Positions 22,071 to 36,300 of a stretch of DNA of 64,000 bases are shown piece by piece. The number at the start of each line of letters is the position of its first letter. The stretch's first letter is position 1. The notes beneath the pieces were generated by a model, which ran no database searches, had not been told where the DNA came from, and saw only the letters and a program-made list of their open reading frames with translations. This DNA comes from Polytrichum commune. Taxonomy: Eukaryota > Streptophyta > Polytrichopsida > Polytrichales > Polytrichaceae. The translations under genes and the position numbers were made by a program. The stretch lies in NCBI GenBank assembly GCA_950295325.1, contig OX485803.1, positions 76,647,554 to 76,711,553 of the forward strand. Reading direction: 5' to 3'.

Positions 22071-25000
22071 TTATACTGTTGAAACAGGGGGAGAGTTGGC
22101 ATCTACAGGGGATAATTGTTTCTCTGAGTCTAATTTTTTTTCAAATACGAGCGCAAATATTTCATTATAATGATCTACAAAGTGTACGTCCAGCCCCTCC
22201 TTGACATGAGGCATGAGTTCATCGAAGTCTCTCTTGTTTGCAGCTGGAAATATAATTGTCTTCACCCCACTTCTTCTTGCTGCTACAGTCTTCTCTTTGA
22301 CCTAAGGAAACAAAACAAGATGATTTTAAGTCAGTTGCACAACTTCTTCAAAGGTTCACAATAATGGAGAAAAAAGAATGTGCTCCTTTGCACTAGGAGG
22401 CCATGAGCCTTATTATTGTGTAGAATACTTATCTCGTGATAAATAGCTTTTCAAAAAAGTTTAAAATGTATACACAACACAAGAAATAATAACAAGGATT
22501 CATACCCCGCCAATGGGCAGAACCCGTCCTGTAAGTGTCATCTCGCCTGTCATTGCCACATCCTTTTTCACTTGCACATTCATAGCCAGAGACAGCAATG
22601 ATGTGATCATAGTGCATCCTGCACTAGGGCCATCTTTTGGAGTAGCCCCTGCAGGCACATGCAAGTGCAATCTTGAAATAGAGAAAAAGTTATTCTCAGG
22701 TTCTCGAGTTTGCAATATTTTCCGCGCAAGTGTGTGGGCAATTGTTGCACTTTCCTTCATTACATCTCCTAACTGCCCTGTAAGCTGGAGTTGACCCTTT
22801 CCTTCACCTTGCTCTACAAGGCTGGTTTCTACATATAAAGTGGAACCACCCATAGCTGTCCATGCCAATCCCATGACAACACCTATTGGAGTGTGATCGT
22901 AAAGGCGGTCACTTTGAAAAATAGGAGGACCGACGTAGTCAGACAAATTTTTATCATCGATAATTAACTTCTCGTTTGGTGCCGAAGCATCCTCCACTTT
23001 TTCCTGTTCCTGGTTGTACACACAACCCAATTTAGTAATCACCACACCAAGTAGTATGATCCATACTATGCAGTTCTCTGCACAGTTCTTTAATCTGGAG
23101 GTAAAATTCAAATTTTCTGGCCCTCCACTTGGTGACTACACTAAATATGATATGTAGTGTCACTTACTATTTGGAATTATTCAACGATATAACTGTTTAC
23201 AGTACATCTCACTTTTTACTAACGAAGGTCGAATTGGTTGTTTGGACATTATAGAACATTAACATCTTTACTCGGAAAAGAAAATACATTAATAGTAAAA
23301 AGATATAGAAATGTGTAACTCCAAACAGTAAGTGACACTAAATATCATATTTAGTGTAGTATTCTAAGAATGTGCAGCCAACAGTATACTACTTATGATG
23401 GCATTGGCAAGTTAGCAGCGTCAGTTAAATTACCTCACTAATGACCACATTACTTGTAGTCTTCTCTGCACTCTCTTCCTTTTCAAGTTCAGTGGCAGTA
23501 CCAGATGTGACAGACAGTTCTTCGTTGACTAGGGGCAATAGATTGCTTGCATCTAGCGATTCTAGCTCTTTTCTGACCAACTTCAGAGCAACCTGCATCA
23601 AAAAAAATTCCCACCAAGTCAATTAACCATGGCGATTTCTGTTAGAGCATGACTAAGATTTTTTTTTTAAACTTTAAAAATGAAAGGTTTATCACACTCT
23701 ATGAGAGCACAGAACCCAAACATTGTTCTTCGCAAACCAAAGTACCTTGCGATAAATTCTCTCAATATGCTTCTGGAGATTTCTTACTCCAGCCTCACGG
23801 CAATAGGTCTCTATCAGAGTAAACAGTGCTCCGTCACTCAAATCCACCTGCGTAATTACATTGAAATTGGATATCAAACTACTTTGGGATGCCCAAAATA
23901 TGGAATGCCACAAGACACTGGACATGCACTGATTGTGCTTGTGTCCTTCGTGTAAGCAGAAAATTACCGACCATTAGCTGAATTACAACTAACATCTCAT
24001 ATTCCCAAGATTCACAATGAGCAACAAACACTGCAGCTGGTAATGGAATTGAATGAGGCACCTGGTCAGGCTTCACTCCTGAATCGTCCCGAGCTGCCTT
24101 TTCCAAATAACCACGGGCTATGTGCACTTTTTCATCTGTGATGTACCCCACCAGGCTGATAACTTCCATGCGGTCAAGTAGTGGACCTGGTATATTCTCC
24201 ACCAAATTTGCAGTACAAACAAATAGGACCTGACATCAACAAAAATCAGCAAACATAAGTACCTCAAGCTCAGATATCATGTAGAGCATTACTTGGGTTC
24301 AACATACTTGTTACATATACTTGGTCTTTATGAAGAACACATCAAAACTTCTTATCCACATTGATCACCTTTGACAAGTCCAGGGGCACATCAAGATAAT
24401 GATCCAAGAAGTTTGCATTTTGTTCAGGGTCTAGAAGTTCCAGAAGTGCGCTTGCAGGATCTCCAGAAATTCCACGCCCCAACTGTTACGCACAAAATAC
24501 CCACAACAAGCTCAGTTGATCATGCACACATTAGAACCATTTAGAACCATCAGAACCGTTCTAGTGTAATATCAAACACTAAAACATTCAACAATTCGCA
24601 CATAAGACAAACAATGAACGCCATACAGAACACAAACATAACCACCAAAAGATATACAACCATATATGCCTGTGAGGTTTGGCACTAACAATCCTTGACT
24701 TATTCAACTATCAAATCAGAAGTCAAATGTCATTGGTCTAAATAATCTTGCATGACAGGTAATTTTTAGATATTTCAGCAAACCTCACAGGCACTTGTGG
24801 GGGTCTATTTATCATCAGTTTAGATGGAAAGCAAATTCCCACACACTGCAAAATATCTTATCATTCAAGTTGCTTAAATTCAAGAATTGCATACCTTATC
24901 AATTTCATCAATCAAGACCAGTGGATTTGCAGTGCCTGCAGCTTTCAGACATTGCACCATTTTGCCAGGCATAGCCCCCACATACGTTCGTCGGTGACCC

Positions 25001-28000
25001 TGTGCATGTTCATGGCGTTAGAATAAGCTCAATAAAGAAAACATGTGTAACTCACACAGATATGCTACAGCACTTATCTTACCTTGATCTCAGCTACATC
25101 ACCCAGACCACCAACAGAGAAACGGTAAAATTTCCGATTGAGGGCATGAGCAATAGATCGCCCAATGCTCGTCTTACCAACACCTGGTGGCCCTGCCAAG
25201 CAAATGATCTTTCCTGTAATAAAAGAAAGACATAAGAAGATATTTAGTATGGTGCACTTGATGTCTGCCCACGAAAAGCAGGCAAAGTGTTTCAAGACTT
25301 TTCCATAGAATCTGTCAGATAAATAACACAATGATTCCAGCATAGTACTGCCAGATTATTTCATTCTATATTATCAAGAAAAACTAGGAATGAAAAGTTT
25401 GATGGGTTCTTGTTTTGTTTTGGATTTAACATCCCTCACCACATATGCTTTTATAACTATTTCCAACTCTCCCAAAACTCTCTGAATCAGCTTGATTTAC
25501 ATTATACTTATTCTCTGCTCACAGACACAATTTTACATAACAGCCAATGTGCTGCACATTTGGACAGACTTTGCTAATCTGCATGCAGTATCTATATATA
25601 TAAAAGAATATGCATACCAGATAACTTCACTAGATCCAATTCAAATCTCAACAGGTTCCAAGATTGTCTGCAGTGGACAGAGTAGACATGACCTCTAAGC
25701 CGCACAGAGATAATCAAGGCCATAGCAATGATTTGGAGGATAAATGAGATCCATTATGATCATGACAACAAGGAAGAAGCAAAAGATCCTGTGGACTTGG
25801 AGCAATTTGAGCTCCAAGTAGTAGAAGATCCTCACAAATATGGTCAAAATGGCCTCAATTCGTAGGAAGAAGTTGTCTAGATTTCATGTAATTAGTATCT
25901 GAGTGAAAATGAGGACTTGCAGCTTTAAGGCTCAAGACATTTTCAGGGTTAAGAAAGAGAAACCTTGAGCTGTCCCTCGTAACTTTCCAACAGCAATGAA
26001 CTCAAGAATACGTTCTTTTACATCCTCCAACCCATAATGCTCGTCATCTAAAACCTTCTGTGCTTGGTTGACATCAAAATTATCCTCACTGCACATTTAT
26101 ACAGACTAGAAGGTTAGAGAATATGCTTGAAGGCAGAAAGTACATTTACTACAAGAGTGATTGATGAAGAGTAAAAATCATTTGGAAATAGACCTGTAGT
26201 GGCCCCATGGAAGAGATGTAAGCCAATCGAGATAGTTGCGAGTGACATTGAACTCGCTGGAGCTGGACTCCAGTCCTTGCAGCTTGCTCAACTCCTCATC
26301 AATTACTTGCAAAACACTAGGTGGACAATCTTTTCGACGAGGTTCCAACCTTTCCCGGAATTTTCCTGATCAATTGGACAAGTTCTTCAGCTTCGTGAAT
26401 TCATGCACATCACATCAAGGTTTAGACAACTAATTTAAATGCTTTACAGACACTCAAATGAAAAGGCAGTAACCGGTTATTGACAAGACAAACAACTAAT
26501 CAAGGCTTCTACACATGGTATTGCTGACCTGTTAAGGCTGTCTTATCATCTGTCTCCAATCCTAGCTCCTGTTCCCCAAGAACAAAATTTCATGCTTAAA
26601 TAAGATAGGAACAGAAATGCAATAATAGTATAAATACAACTCAAGTATTATCAACAGCCAACTATAATAACCTTCTTAATAGCTTTCAGCTGCTCCATCA
26701 GTAAATATTTGCGCTGATCACCACTCATTTTCTCCTCCACACCTTTTGCAATTGATTGCTGCAAGCAGACAACTGGAACATCAGATATAGACCAAAACAA
26801 GAATATAAACACATCCACACCTGCACAGCAAGACAATGAAATCCTATACTGAGTTACGCTTGATGTCATCTGTGCAATCTGATCATGAGGCACATGCAAT
26901 AATATGATGCTTCCGTATGCATTCTTACGTCAGGTTATGATAGCTCAAATAAGAGAGTGATGTATCCTTCCCTCTTTGAGAAGAATCAGCACCAATCACA
27001 GACAAGAGAACCACAAGTAAAGGTTCAAGAAGCAAATGCTGTCCAGTTATATATGCTAGAAGTTGAGAACTTTCAGTATGTCCTAAAAAACAGAAGGAAG
27101 ATGGAACATAACCCAAAAAAGAACCAGAACATCTTTCAAGACCAAAATCAAGGCAGCATATTGGAAACAATCACAGAAAAAGCTTTACCTGGAGCTTGCT
27201 TAATTCCAGCTCCTTCTTCAGTAAAATAAGGGTCAAATGCAATCTCTTTAGAACCTGTAAAGAGGCAAGACCATCATTGACATATTGTGCATACATAGCA
27301 AGTTTCACATCTGTAGTTATCCTTCCTTCTCAACAGAACAGCAATTGCAGTATACTTTTGACATCCAAAGTAATATGAAAGATTGACAACATTATCAATG
27401 GAAGTGGAACAGTTTCTACAAACAAACAAAAACCTCTACCAGATGCATATTTCAACCACAACCAGCTCTAGAAATGAAAGATGAGAAGTGCTCACATCAA
27501 GTTCTTCAAGAACCTCTTGTAGTAGAGGCTCATCTGCTGTTGTAAGTGCTGCCCCAAAGTCAGCCAATTTTGATGCATTGAACTCACCCATATGCTGTCC
27601 AACCCATAATCATCTCCATTCAATATTTTATTGAAAGCCAAAACGAGGCTGCAATCATCTATGACTTCTGATATTTCTCAAGAAAACTGGATTTGTTTCC
27701 AAAACATTCTCCTTCTATTTGCAACTATCAAAGTTCAACACAGGCACTCAAAAATGGTCTAAAAGGATCTTCTGCCAACAAAATACAGTGGACCTTGAAG
27801 TGGCTAAAACTCTAGATTATTCCTTCAATAGAAAAGTTACAATAGAAGGAAAGTACCAGGTCATTATCATGATAATTTAACCAATCCCCGTCAGGTCATG
27901 AAAATCAAAATGAATCAAAACAAAAAAATTACTCGGAACAAATCCCAATTGATGTCCAAAACTTTTCAATTTCGTTACATTTTGGAGATTTTGATTTACT

Positions 28001-31000
28001 TGGGTGACAATCGAAGACAATGTTGCTAGTTCCAACCCTATGGATTACTAAGAAATTAACTTCATGACGTTATCTTGTCTACTACCTCTAACTTAGGGCT
28101 CCAAAACGTACCTTACAACACACCAATCATTTGGAACTCCCAGGCTTCTATAGACTCATCCAGTTGCACATTCACACTAAGATATTATCTTTATTTTTTA
28201 GTATTTCTCTATTATACTCGAAAGGTCTACATAAATAAGGAGGTGCACCTGCACAAACATCTGAATGTGTTCCTTGTAAAGAGGATTGAGCCTCATGAGA
28301 TCCTTCATGGTAGTCACCACTTCCAAGATTGTCGCCTTCAACTCATCCTGAGTGGAATCATATGGTTTGTCCTGCATTGTTATCCATGATCTTTATTATC
28401 CACAGCATGGAACACAATTCAACTGAATCTTCAGGAGTGAACCACTTCAGGGAAGAAAAATAATGAATGTACTACTGGAGTTTAATTTGGGGGGGGGGGG
28501 AGGGGAACAAACCGACAACCAAACAGAGACTGACAAGGGGCTGACAATGTACTAGCATTCAAAAAAAATTTAAATCAAGCATGCTTAAGAACATAAATAT
28601 CCACCCTAACACCTGCTTGGACCTGCTCTTCAAGGTCCGGATAAAACATTGCAGACATGCAAAACAAAAGCAAAGGACAGTGTAATAAAGTTTGAGAGCA
28701 CATACCCTCAGATGCTCGACACTCACTGACAATGGTTCGCCCTCCAGCTTCAATAATTTGGACAGGATAACAACCACAATTCAGTCCAACGATGGATAAA
28801 ACGATCTCTGCTTGTACAAATCATAAGTTTGTAGCCAAAACAACTGTCCAGAAAGTGATCAAAGATTACCATGCCAGTGATGTGAAGGCGGCGGTGACCC
28901 ATAAGAAGAATTTGTGTGGCCCCCTCTCCATCCAAAGGTCTCAACAAACTTGTAATCTGCATCTCTTGAAACAACACTGTTTAACTATCATTTTTCTTGC
29001 CAAATGACACAATGCACAAATCCTAGATGACTAATACTTTACAAGTCCATCCCATATAACACCAGGTTTTGATGTAAAAAAGTATAAACAGAATAGGGAT
29101 GCCAAATACCCCAGACCAACATATCATGTGGCTATAGTACAAAGATTGGAGCTACAGAAGAAGAAATACAACCTTTGAGGATTGTCTTCAAAGACATCCA
29201 CATTCTTAAGGTAACCCCATGACATTTCTCACTTTGAGCAAAACAAGAATGCAGTTTTCATCTTGTGATAGAAAGATGTTCCACAGATTAACCTGTGCAA
29301 ATGTGCCATATTCGTGAAGGCTCTTGAAGAGCTCCTCCCCTCGAAGCTGCTGATCATTGTCCTCTCCTCCCTCAGAGGCAGGCCACAAATGTGAGCCATC
29401 TGATCTGGGTTTCCCCTTTTTGAGTAAAAATGCACCCACCCAAGGAGTGCCCCCAGATTTCAACTCCGACAGCTTCTCTGCAAGCTGCGAATCCTGTATA
29501 TAACAAATAGTCATTCCACAATTAGCAGTTAGTAAGGCCACAAGAGAATTTGGAATTCCAGGTTGCCAAAACACATCAAAAGAGAACGTCAACATACAGG
29601 AAGAACAGCATAAATGCCAGTCTGCTCAAGTTCTAGCAAAGTAACATAAATTATATGGTAATGACAAATGATGAGGAACAAAAGCTTCATGGATGAAACT
29701 CACCTTAATAGCCACAGGTACATAGAATCCTGGGAACAGCGGCCTCCTTGTCAATGGAACGGCTATCACCTGCATTCATAAAAACTAAGTGAGAACTAAA
29801 GCAAGCACATTTTGAGTCCCACAATTATAAATTTCAATGCAGGTGACAGTCCAAATCATGAAACAAGTTAAATCATCTGCAGAAACAGATAACCCAGTCC
29901 TCTTACCTGTCACTTGTGACCTATATCAACTACACTAGTTTCGGTATTTAGTGAGGGCCAAAATCGTTTCAAAGTTGGAATTAAGGCGGAAGCAACACAG
30001 CTGCTTTACCACTCCTTAAAGATTGAGCAACCAATCATTAGACATTAGACAAGAGGCACATGGTTATTGTCACTTCCCCATACTTCCCACCTGTACTAGA
30101 TACCACACTTACAGCATTTGGTACCATATTCATTGCTGTTGACACAGCACTATCTCTATATAGTGTTATTTGTTCTATTGGCTATTGCGATAAGTTTCAG
30201 CCAACTGCAACCTTGACATAAATGAGCCTTCTGATGATTTGAAACATAAAAGGGCTCAAAATTAACAGTATTGACCAAGAGACTTCTTCCAAGACAACAC
30301 CAGTCTGTTTCTTCTTGAGCACATAGTGGTGAACTACATCAAAGAATTGACTTCTAGCATTATTTTTGTGGATTACATACCCTGTCAGGTCGAGGTCCAG
30401 TGGCAGGAACAATTGCACCAGATTGTGGTGCTGCATCTGACACAGCAGAGCTTCCATTGCTCTCTCCATTCCCCTCTTTAGCTGCCGTTTTTGACTCCTT
30501 TGGCTCTTCACCTGCATATATGTGTTGGAATGGATTACGTATTTTGTAACAAACACACCCTCAACTGTACCCAAACAGTCTTACAATAAATTAAGTACAG
30601 AACATAGTTACCAGCCCCATTAGATGCAGACGTCAGTATTACGTTGAAGAAAGGTAAGTAGCCAGTTAGTCCTTCCAGAAATTTAGACATGGGTATATAC
30701 CAACCAAAGTTGAAAACGAAGAAGATTTACAGGTTGATAGAAGTTCCAATAGGGTCAGCTTCTAGGCCTCAACTCTCCCAATGTTTCTTCATCAGTGTCC
30801 TCACTTTCTTTCACTTACTCTTCATATGAACATTGAGAGGACATCATCCTCATCTCTTTCAATATTTGAAACAACTTCCTCCTAGCCCAAGACAGTATTT
30901 GCATTTCCACTTCTTATTTCCAAAATCAGATAAATGCCGGAAAACTGTAACATGCGACCAAGATTGATTATGAACAGGAGGCATATTGAAATACTGATCT

Positions 31001-32692
31001 ACTAGAAGAAATAAGTGCACTGCTCAAAGTGTTCACAAGAACAAAACACATGAATCAAGTGAAGAGAGGACTAGAAAAGGCTTGCATATATGCCTTGCAA
31101 TTAGTTGAAAAGAAGACCGTATGTAATGCAGATAGGTTTTAAGAGTGTTCATGGCATTGTTAGTCTAAGGGTCCTTACAATTTGTAGTTAGTGTTCGTGT
31201 TTCTGTTGAAAGAGCTCTTCAAACTTGTTGAAATATTTTAATTCTGATGCAGTTTCTATATTTAAAGAAACAGACCAAAACTGTGATAACCCCAAACTAC
31301 CCAAATGTATAAAACATTCAGCTGAGACACTTCCCAACCAGAAAGCAAAGTTACCACTGATATAATATCTAAAATAAGTGAGCTTTGTTCTGGATATAAA
31401 ATCCAAGGGAAGTAAGCCTCTAGGGTTCAGGATCATCTGCAAAACTAGAAGAAACACAAAAAAATTCATGCTTTCTTACATTGCAGCCAAACTTAATAAG
31501 ATATAATTTAGCTTCCAAATATATTTTGGAAACCAAACTCATTAATGAGACCTCTTTGGATTGCTGGAGGAAATAACAAAACAATTCATTGGTTTTATAT
31601 CCAGTTGATTGACCTCGGCAATGGTTGCTTACCCTAACATGTGACTTGCACCTGGAAACCAATTTACTCAATCATTCTGGTCAGCTCTGTTAACATTAGA
31701 AACCCAATCAACTCCTCAACTACATATCCTGCATAGAATCCTCACATTCAACGCTCCTCTGTAAACCCTCTTCATATTTTCTGACTGAACTTACTAACAT
31801 GTAGATCAATACTTTCCAAACCCCAAAACTGCTGTTTCCTTGGTGATAGGCATTTTATCAAAATGACTGACCTCAGCAATGCTTACCCTAACATCAACTT
31901 CTGCCTGGGAAACCATTCACTCCATCATTCCAATAAGCTCTTGTAAGCATTTCAAAATCTCAACTACCTCCTACCTAAACCCTCCTCGGATCGACTGACT
32001 ACTTACTAAAATAAGAGCGGCTTCCAGATAACCAAAACCCAAACTGCTTATGTTTCATTGGTGAGAGGCATTCTATTAAAATGGCTGACCTCGCCAATGC
32101 TTACCCTAACATTTGACTTCCGCCTGCGAAACCAATTCACTCAATCATTCCAGCGACCTCTTGTAAGCATTAGAAACCATGTCAATTTCTGAACTAGACC
32201 TTCTTCATTCTTCTTCAACTGTGCATAGAATCCCTCGCATAGACACCCTTAACCAAAAAGTGACCAATATGAATCTAAATGCATCGATTGCTAAACCCTA
32301 AACCTGATGCCAAACGGAAAACATCGTTCTTTCGCCCGTCAGTCATTTCTTTTCTAGAGGCTACCATGTTGTAGACCATTCCTTCACATCGACCACCATT
32401 CATTCACTCCTCCTACATCATATCCAGGAATCTCCCTCCTTGAAAAATTCCCAGTGAATGTTTGAGAATGCAGCACAATGAAGTAGATTGGGAAATTACC
32501 TGTAGTTTCGGGAGGCTCATCCCCCGATTTTCCCGAAGAAAAAAATCGGCAGCGAAGGAGTCCACGGGTGGAGTCCACCCGATGATCGCCAGTCAAGCTC
32601 CAATCTTGGACTCTGCGCCATCCATTCAATCGCCTGGTAGCGGCGAGTGCAATTGCTCCCCGCATGGAGTCTGCACTCACGCAAACTGCCAA
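22071..32692 (-). CDS. LON1: Lon protease homologue 1, mitochondrial (ATP-dependent Ser protease)
   Basis: AAA+ protease that degrades damaged matrix proteins. Exons: 32692-32500, 30511-30381, 29769-29704, 29493-29293, 28962-28870, 28747-28706, 28347-28249, 27594-27496, 27254-27189, 26758-26672, 26568-26529, 26365-26194, 26088-25964, 25213-25083, 24999-24895, 24482-24369, 24229-24062, 23847-23746, 23592-23434, 23009-22506, 22301-22071. All are GT..AG, phase-consistent, 975 aa. A basic presequence (RCRFFSSG) precedes the substrate-binding domain ([12 protein letters not shown]). Walker A GPPGVGKT is at 479-486, Walker [10 protein letters not shown] at 542-550, sensor/arginine region [20 protein letters not shown], and PKDGPSAG with Ser860 and Lys903 at the canonical 43-residue spacing. 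LON1 rather than peroxisomal LON2: LON1-type motifs throughout and no C-terminal SKL. Met1 or Met10 could start translation. The acceptor of exon 20 has a second option 6 bases downstream. Confidence 0.95.
23135..23360. mobile_element. MITE with ACTACACTAAAT termini in LON1 intron 19
   Basis: The left arm ACTACACTAAATATGATATG continues to TAGTGTCACTTACT. The right arm, reverse complemented, is nearly the same for about 45 bases. It is 226 bp, non-coding, within intron 23010-23433. I see no convincing target duplication. Related ends occur at 58738-59055 and, single-ended, at 51406-51435. Confidence 0.7.
28480..28504 (+). repeat. G-homopolymer tract in LON1 intron 6
   Basis: A run of about a dozen G interrupted by one A, in the intron between exons 6 and 7. 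Similar G or C runs occur near 2740, 15846, 33463, 60887 and 61103; such tracts often carry length errors in assemblies. Confidence 0.7.
31610..32200 (-). repeat. Tandem repeat, about three units, in LON1 intron 1
   Basis: GCTTACCCTAACAT followed by GACTT..CCTG.GAAACCA and TCAATCATTC recurs at about 31625, 31878 and 32096. AAAATGGCTGACCTCGCCAA-like lead-ins precede the second and third. The units are ~217-258 bases and considerably diverged. Confidence 0.65.
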
Positions 32693-32853
32693 TCTTTCGA
32701 TCCAATCTAAGTCAAGTTACTTCGTCAATGAATTCAGGCACCACATTACCGAATCGAGCGAACAGACGACCGCTGAATCGATCGGAATCGCTCACGAGAT
32801 TGATCGAATCCTCAGTGTGTGCCTTGGCCGATGCGTCACCCTTTCTCTCCTTT

Positions 32854-32884
32854 CCCTAAACCCCTAAACGATGGGCCCGGGCCC
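32854..32884 (-). promoter_or_regulatory. Telo-box-like plus site II (TGGGCC) promoter elements of LON1
   Basis: CCCTAAACCCCTAAAC (32854-32869) is telo-box-like (AAACCCTA type). GGGCCCGGGCCC (32873-32884) is a perfect palindrome carrying TGGGCC, the core of site II elements bound by TCP factors. It lies ~165-190 bases upstream of the start codon on the minus strand. Such pairs are common in promoters of plant nuclear genes for mitochondrial and ribosomal proteins; activity here is inferred. Confidence 0.5.
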
Positions 32885-33219
32885 TATTACCGTGTGGTCG
32901 AACTTCAATATTGAGCAGCTTTGGTATAGGATTCATTGGTCATTAATTTTATTTTTTTTACTTCTCTTCCTTTAGATTTGATTTCATGTGCCTAGGTATA
33001 TCTATCTTGCTCTAAGCATTTCAAAAATATTGGTATCAAAAAAATAAAAAGCATCTTGGTATTTGAAATTGATATCATAATATTTCTTTGTATCTTTCGA
33101 GAAATGTTGTGGGCCCAAGAACAAGTTCAAATATAATCTCTGATAATGTTGAGTAAGTGCATTTTCCCAACATCCAATTCAACTTTGGATCTTGATATTA
33201 GAAGCTTGAAAACCTTTGA

Positions 33220-33375
33220 CACATCATAACATTATTCAAATCCATAACAGTGTTTTGTGGGACTAACAGTATTCCACATAATATTCCCCATATTCAATTT
33301 GAATGTGGGAATATTCTATAGAATAATGACAGTTCCACATAACAATGTTATGGTTCTGAATAATGTTATGATGTG
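33220..33375. mobile_element. Foldback (near-palindromic) element
   Basis: The whole 156 bases form an inverted repeat with ~78-base arms and essentially no loop. Left arm CACATCATAACATTATTCAA..., right arm ending ...TTGTTATGGTTCTGAATAAT then GTTATGATGTG. Mismatches are roughly one in six. Non-coding. A single-arm relative lies at about 55950-56033. Confidence 0.75.
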
Positions 33376-36300
33376 TTCCTACCATGAGCCAATGACCAAA
33401 TCCAAGAAATTTCCGCATGCTTGATGCTTCCTAAATTGGAAGAAAGATGCAACCCTTCAACCCCCCCCCCCCGGGCAAAACTTCCTTGGTGTGAACTCTC
33501 ACACTATTTGAGGTGGCACTTATGTACAAGCCCGCTATATGCCAATTTGTGGGACTCTAAATCTTCAAGGGATATAGCTTAGTGCAAGGTAAGGTACCAA
33601 TTCTCCCAATTCACAAAAGCACAGTGCACCATGCCGACACACCCTTCCCAAAGCCTAGAATCCTTTCTTTCCATTCATGTAGGGGTTCTACACAAACGGA
33701 AAGAAAGGTTGTTGAGTAATGTTGTGATGAGTTCTTGTGAAGTTGTACTTATCGATTAACATAATCAAATGCCTTGTAGGCCAACTCATCAATTCCACAT
33801 GTCCACACACACACACACACACTTCTTTTGCTTAGTAGTCTTGTTCCTCTAATTTTTGCCCACTATGCGGAGCTAGCCCATCCAAAGTGGACAGTTGACC
33901 CCACCTCCTAGCCCCATGTATACACTCCATCCTTAAAGTCCTCCACGTGGACCTAGACACAACAAAGCCTTCAATCACACTTGTGAAATGTTGCTCACCC
34001 ATCACCTCATGGGATAGAGATGTATCACAAGGATGACTCCAAGCATACAACCCCGAAGTAGATTTCTTCTCAACAATTTTCATGCAGTCCCCTACGCTGC
34101 CAATGCCCACCTACATCATGCACAAACATCCTTCTTATAAAAGGGCTACCTATGAGCTACCAACACACATACCAATTAAGGAATATCAAGTACGCCATGT
34201 TCGTAGCCTTCTCTACAAAGATCGATGTTATACTACTACTACTACCACCTGAAATATATATTTTAAAATATGTGATACCAATCTAACATTATTCTATAAG
34301 AAATCGTTACTCAACATGAATGTGGGACCATAAGTGTTGAATTTATTTGAAATTTCTTATAGACACATGGTAGATATTTAATGCTTGAACCAATTTAACT
34401 TCAAGACTTTTTGAATCCTTCAATTAAACCAAAGCATGAGATCTAATATTTTGTTACCTTAGAGGTAAAGATAAGGCTAAAAAAATGTTCCCAAAGATAT
34501 TTTCTTGAATCGCTTTTGCTCACACTACATTCAGGCTAAGCACACGGTCAATGGCATTGATAATTGGCATTTATTGCACAAGTATTTTTTAAGGGTCAAT
34601 GACAATCATATCACTCAAAGTAGGATGTGCGATAAAAAAAAAATATTGCCAAATGGATGCAATGGCTTGTCTATTTTGATTCACTCATGTTTTCAAATTG
34701 AGAATCTATGACAACTTAAGTGACAAACATGTAGTAGGAATAAAGTCCAATGTTTGTTAGAAATTGAGTAAGAAGATTTGAAGCTCCCTTAAACGTCATG
34801 ATTAGTTAATTGCTAATTACTACATTAGTCAATTGCACTTTAGGTGGGAGGATTTGAATCCATGGTTGCCTTTAGTGACATTGATTATGGCTGGCATATA
34901 TACTTAGATAGAGCATTCACAAATCTAGTGTGTGTACATATAGTTGTGCGTAGAGAACCTAGTAGAATATTGTATGGAACTACTAGACATTGTTGTAAAG
35001 ATTTACATTGTAAATTATTGAAATGTTGGAAGTTGAATGACTGCAATGAGCGTGTTGTCTAGTGTATGATGTGAGCTTTTTATAGTTACATGGGGACCTT
35101 GCTACAACATTAAGACTTAGACCTGTCGTATTTTGATAATAACAACATGTTTAATCCTTGAGCCTTGGTCATATTATTCTCATGCCTAGAGTAAGGGAGC
35201 ATGAGACTTAGCAATGTTATGAGATGAGAGAAATGTAACCCCAAAACATATCATATTCTTCTAAAGATCATTTGAAAGTCTTATGCAATGCCACAAATTG
35301 TCCTAGGAATTGTCACCCAACAATTTGATATTTTGATACATACAAAGTGATGTAAAAAAAATACTTCAAGAAATTCATTTATGTAGCCGAGTTCAAAAAC
35401 AATCTAAATTGTCTTCAAGGATGGACAAACAAATAGACATGGAGGGTCTCTTCAAGCAATTAAATGTAAAGAGAGGCACCAATTCCTTCACTTTGATAGT
35501 ATAAATCACAACAATACCTACTTCTATGTAACAGACTAAAGTAAAATGCGATGAAATTGTTCTCAATAGTATTGGAGGCAAGCACATGTGAAACAATGAG
35601 AGTGAAGAGGCATGTTAACTTGATTTCATAGCACTTGCATTTAGGCAAACCCAATACTCACACCCAATAGAGCAAGCCATTCTGCATTGCAAATCTAACA
35701 AGGGATTGTAACCTTAAACCCTGAACCTTGAATACAATGCTATAGTAACATTGAGTACACATAATATCTTATGCAATCGAGTTAACATAAATTCATTAAA
35801 CGTGGGACCTCCAACGGGTTTCTCTAAATGCCCCCAACGAGCATTGCACTTGTTAGGGCAACGGGCAACGGGCAACACCGAAAAAGCCGAATCCTTGACC
35901 CCCAGAGCTCGGCCTGTCCCGACCCTGGCCTAACCCTTGCATTCTTGAAGATCACTTGTCCATATAACCCATATTGAGTGCACTTCATTTTTAAAGTCCA
36001 AAATCCAATACATATGTTCACCTCCATTGAGTAAATAAGCAATTGATTGGGATTTCCTTTTCGAAGTGAAACCGTCAATCATGCATGTAATTAACTTGAA
36101 AGTCAAAAACATTACAAAACCCTCATTAGCATTGAAGTTATAATTTTTGTGACTTATCATTGAAAGGGTCTTTATCATTCTAAAATGTAACTAAAATTAG
36201 TGTTTTATTTTAGTATGTTAATCTTATAATAGTTTAGTTAATACCTTCTACTTTCACAAAGTATTCATACACATTCAAACTAATTAAGCGTGATTAAATG

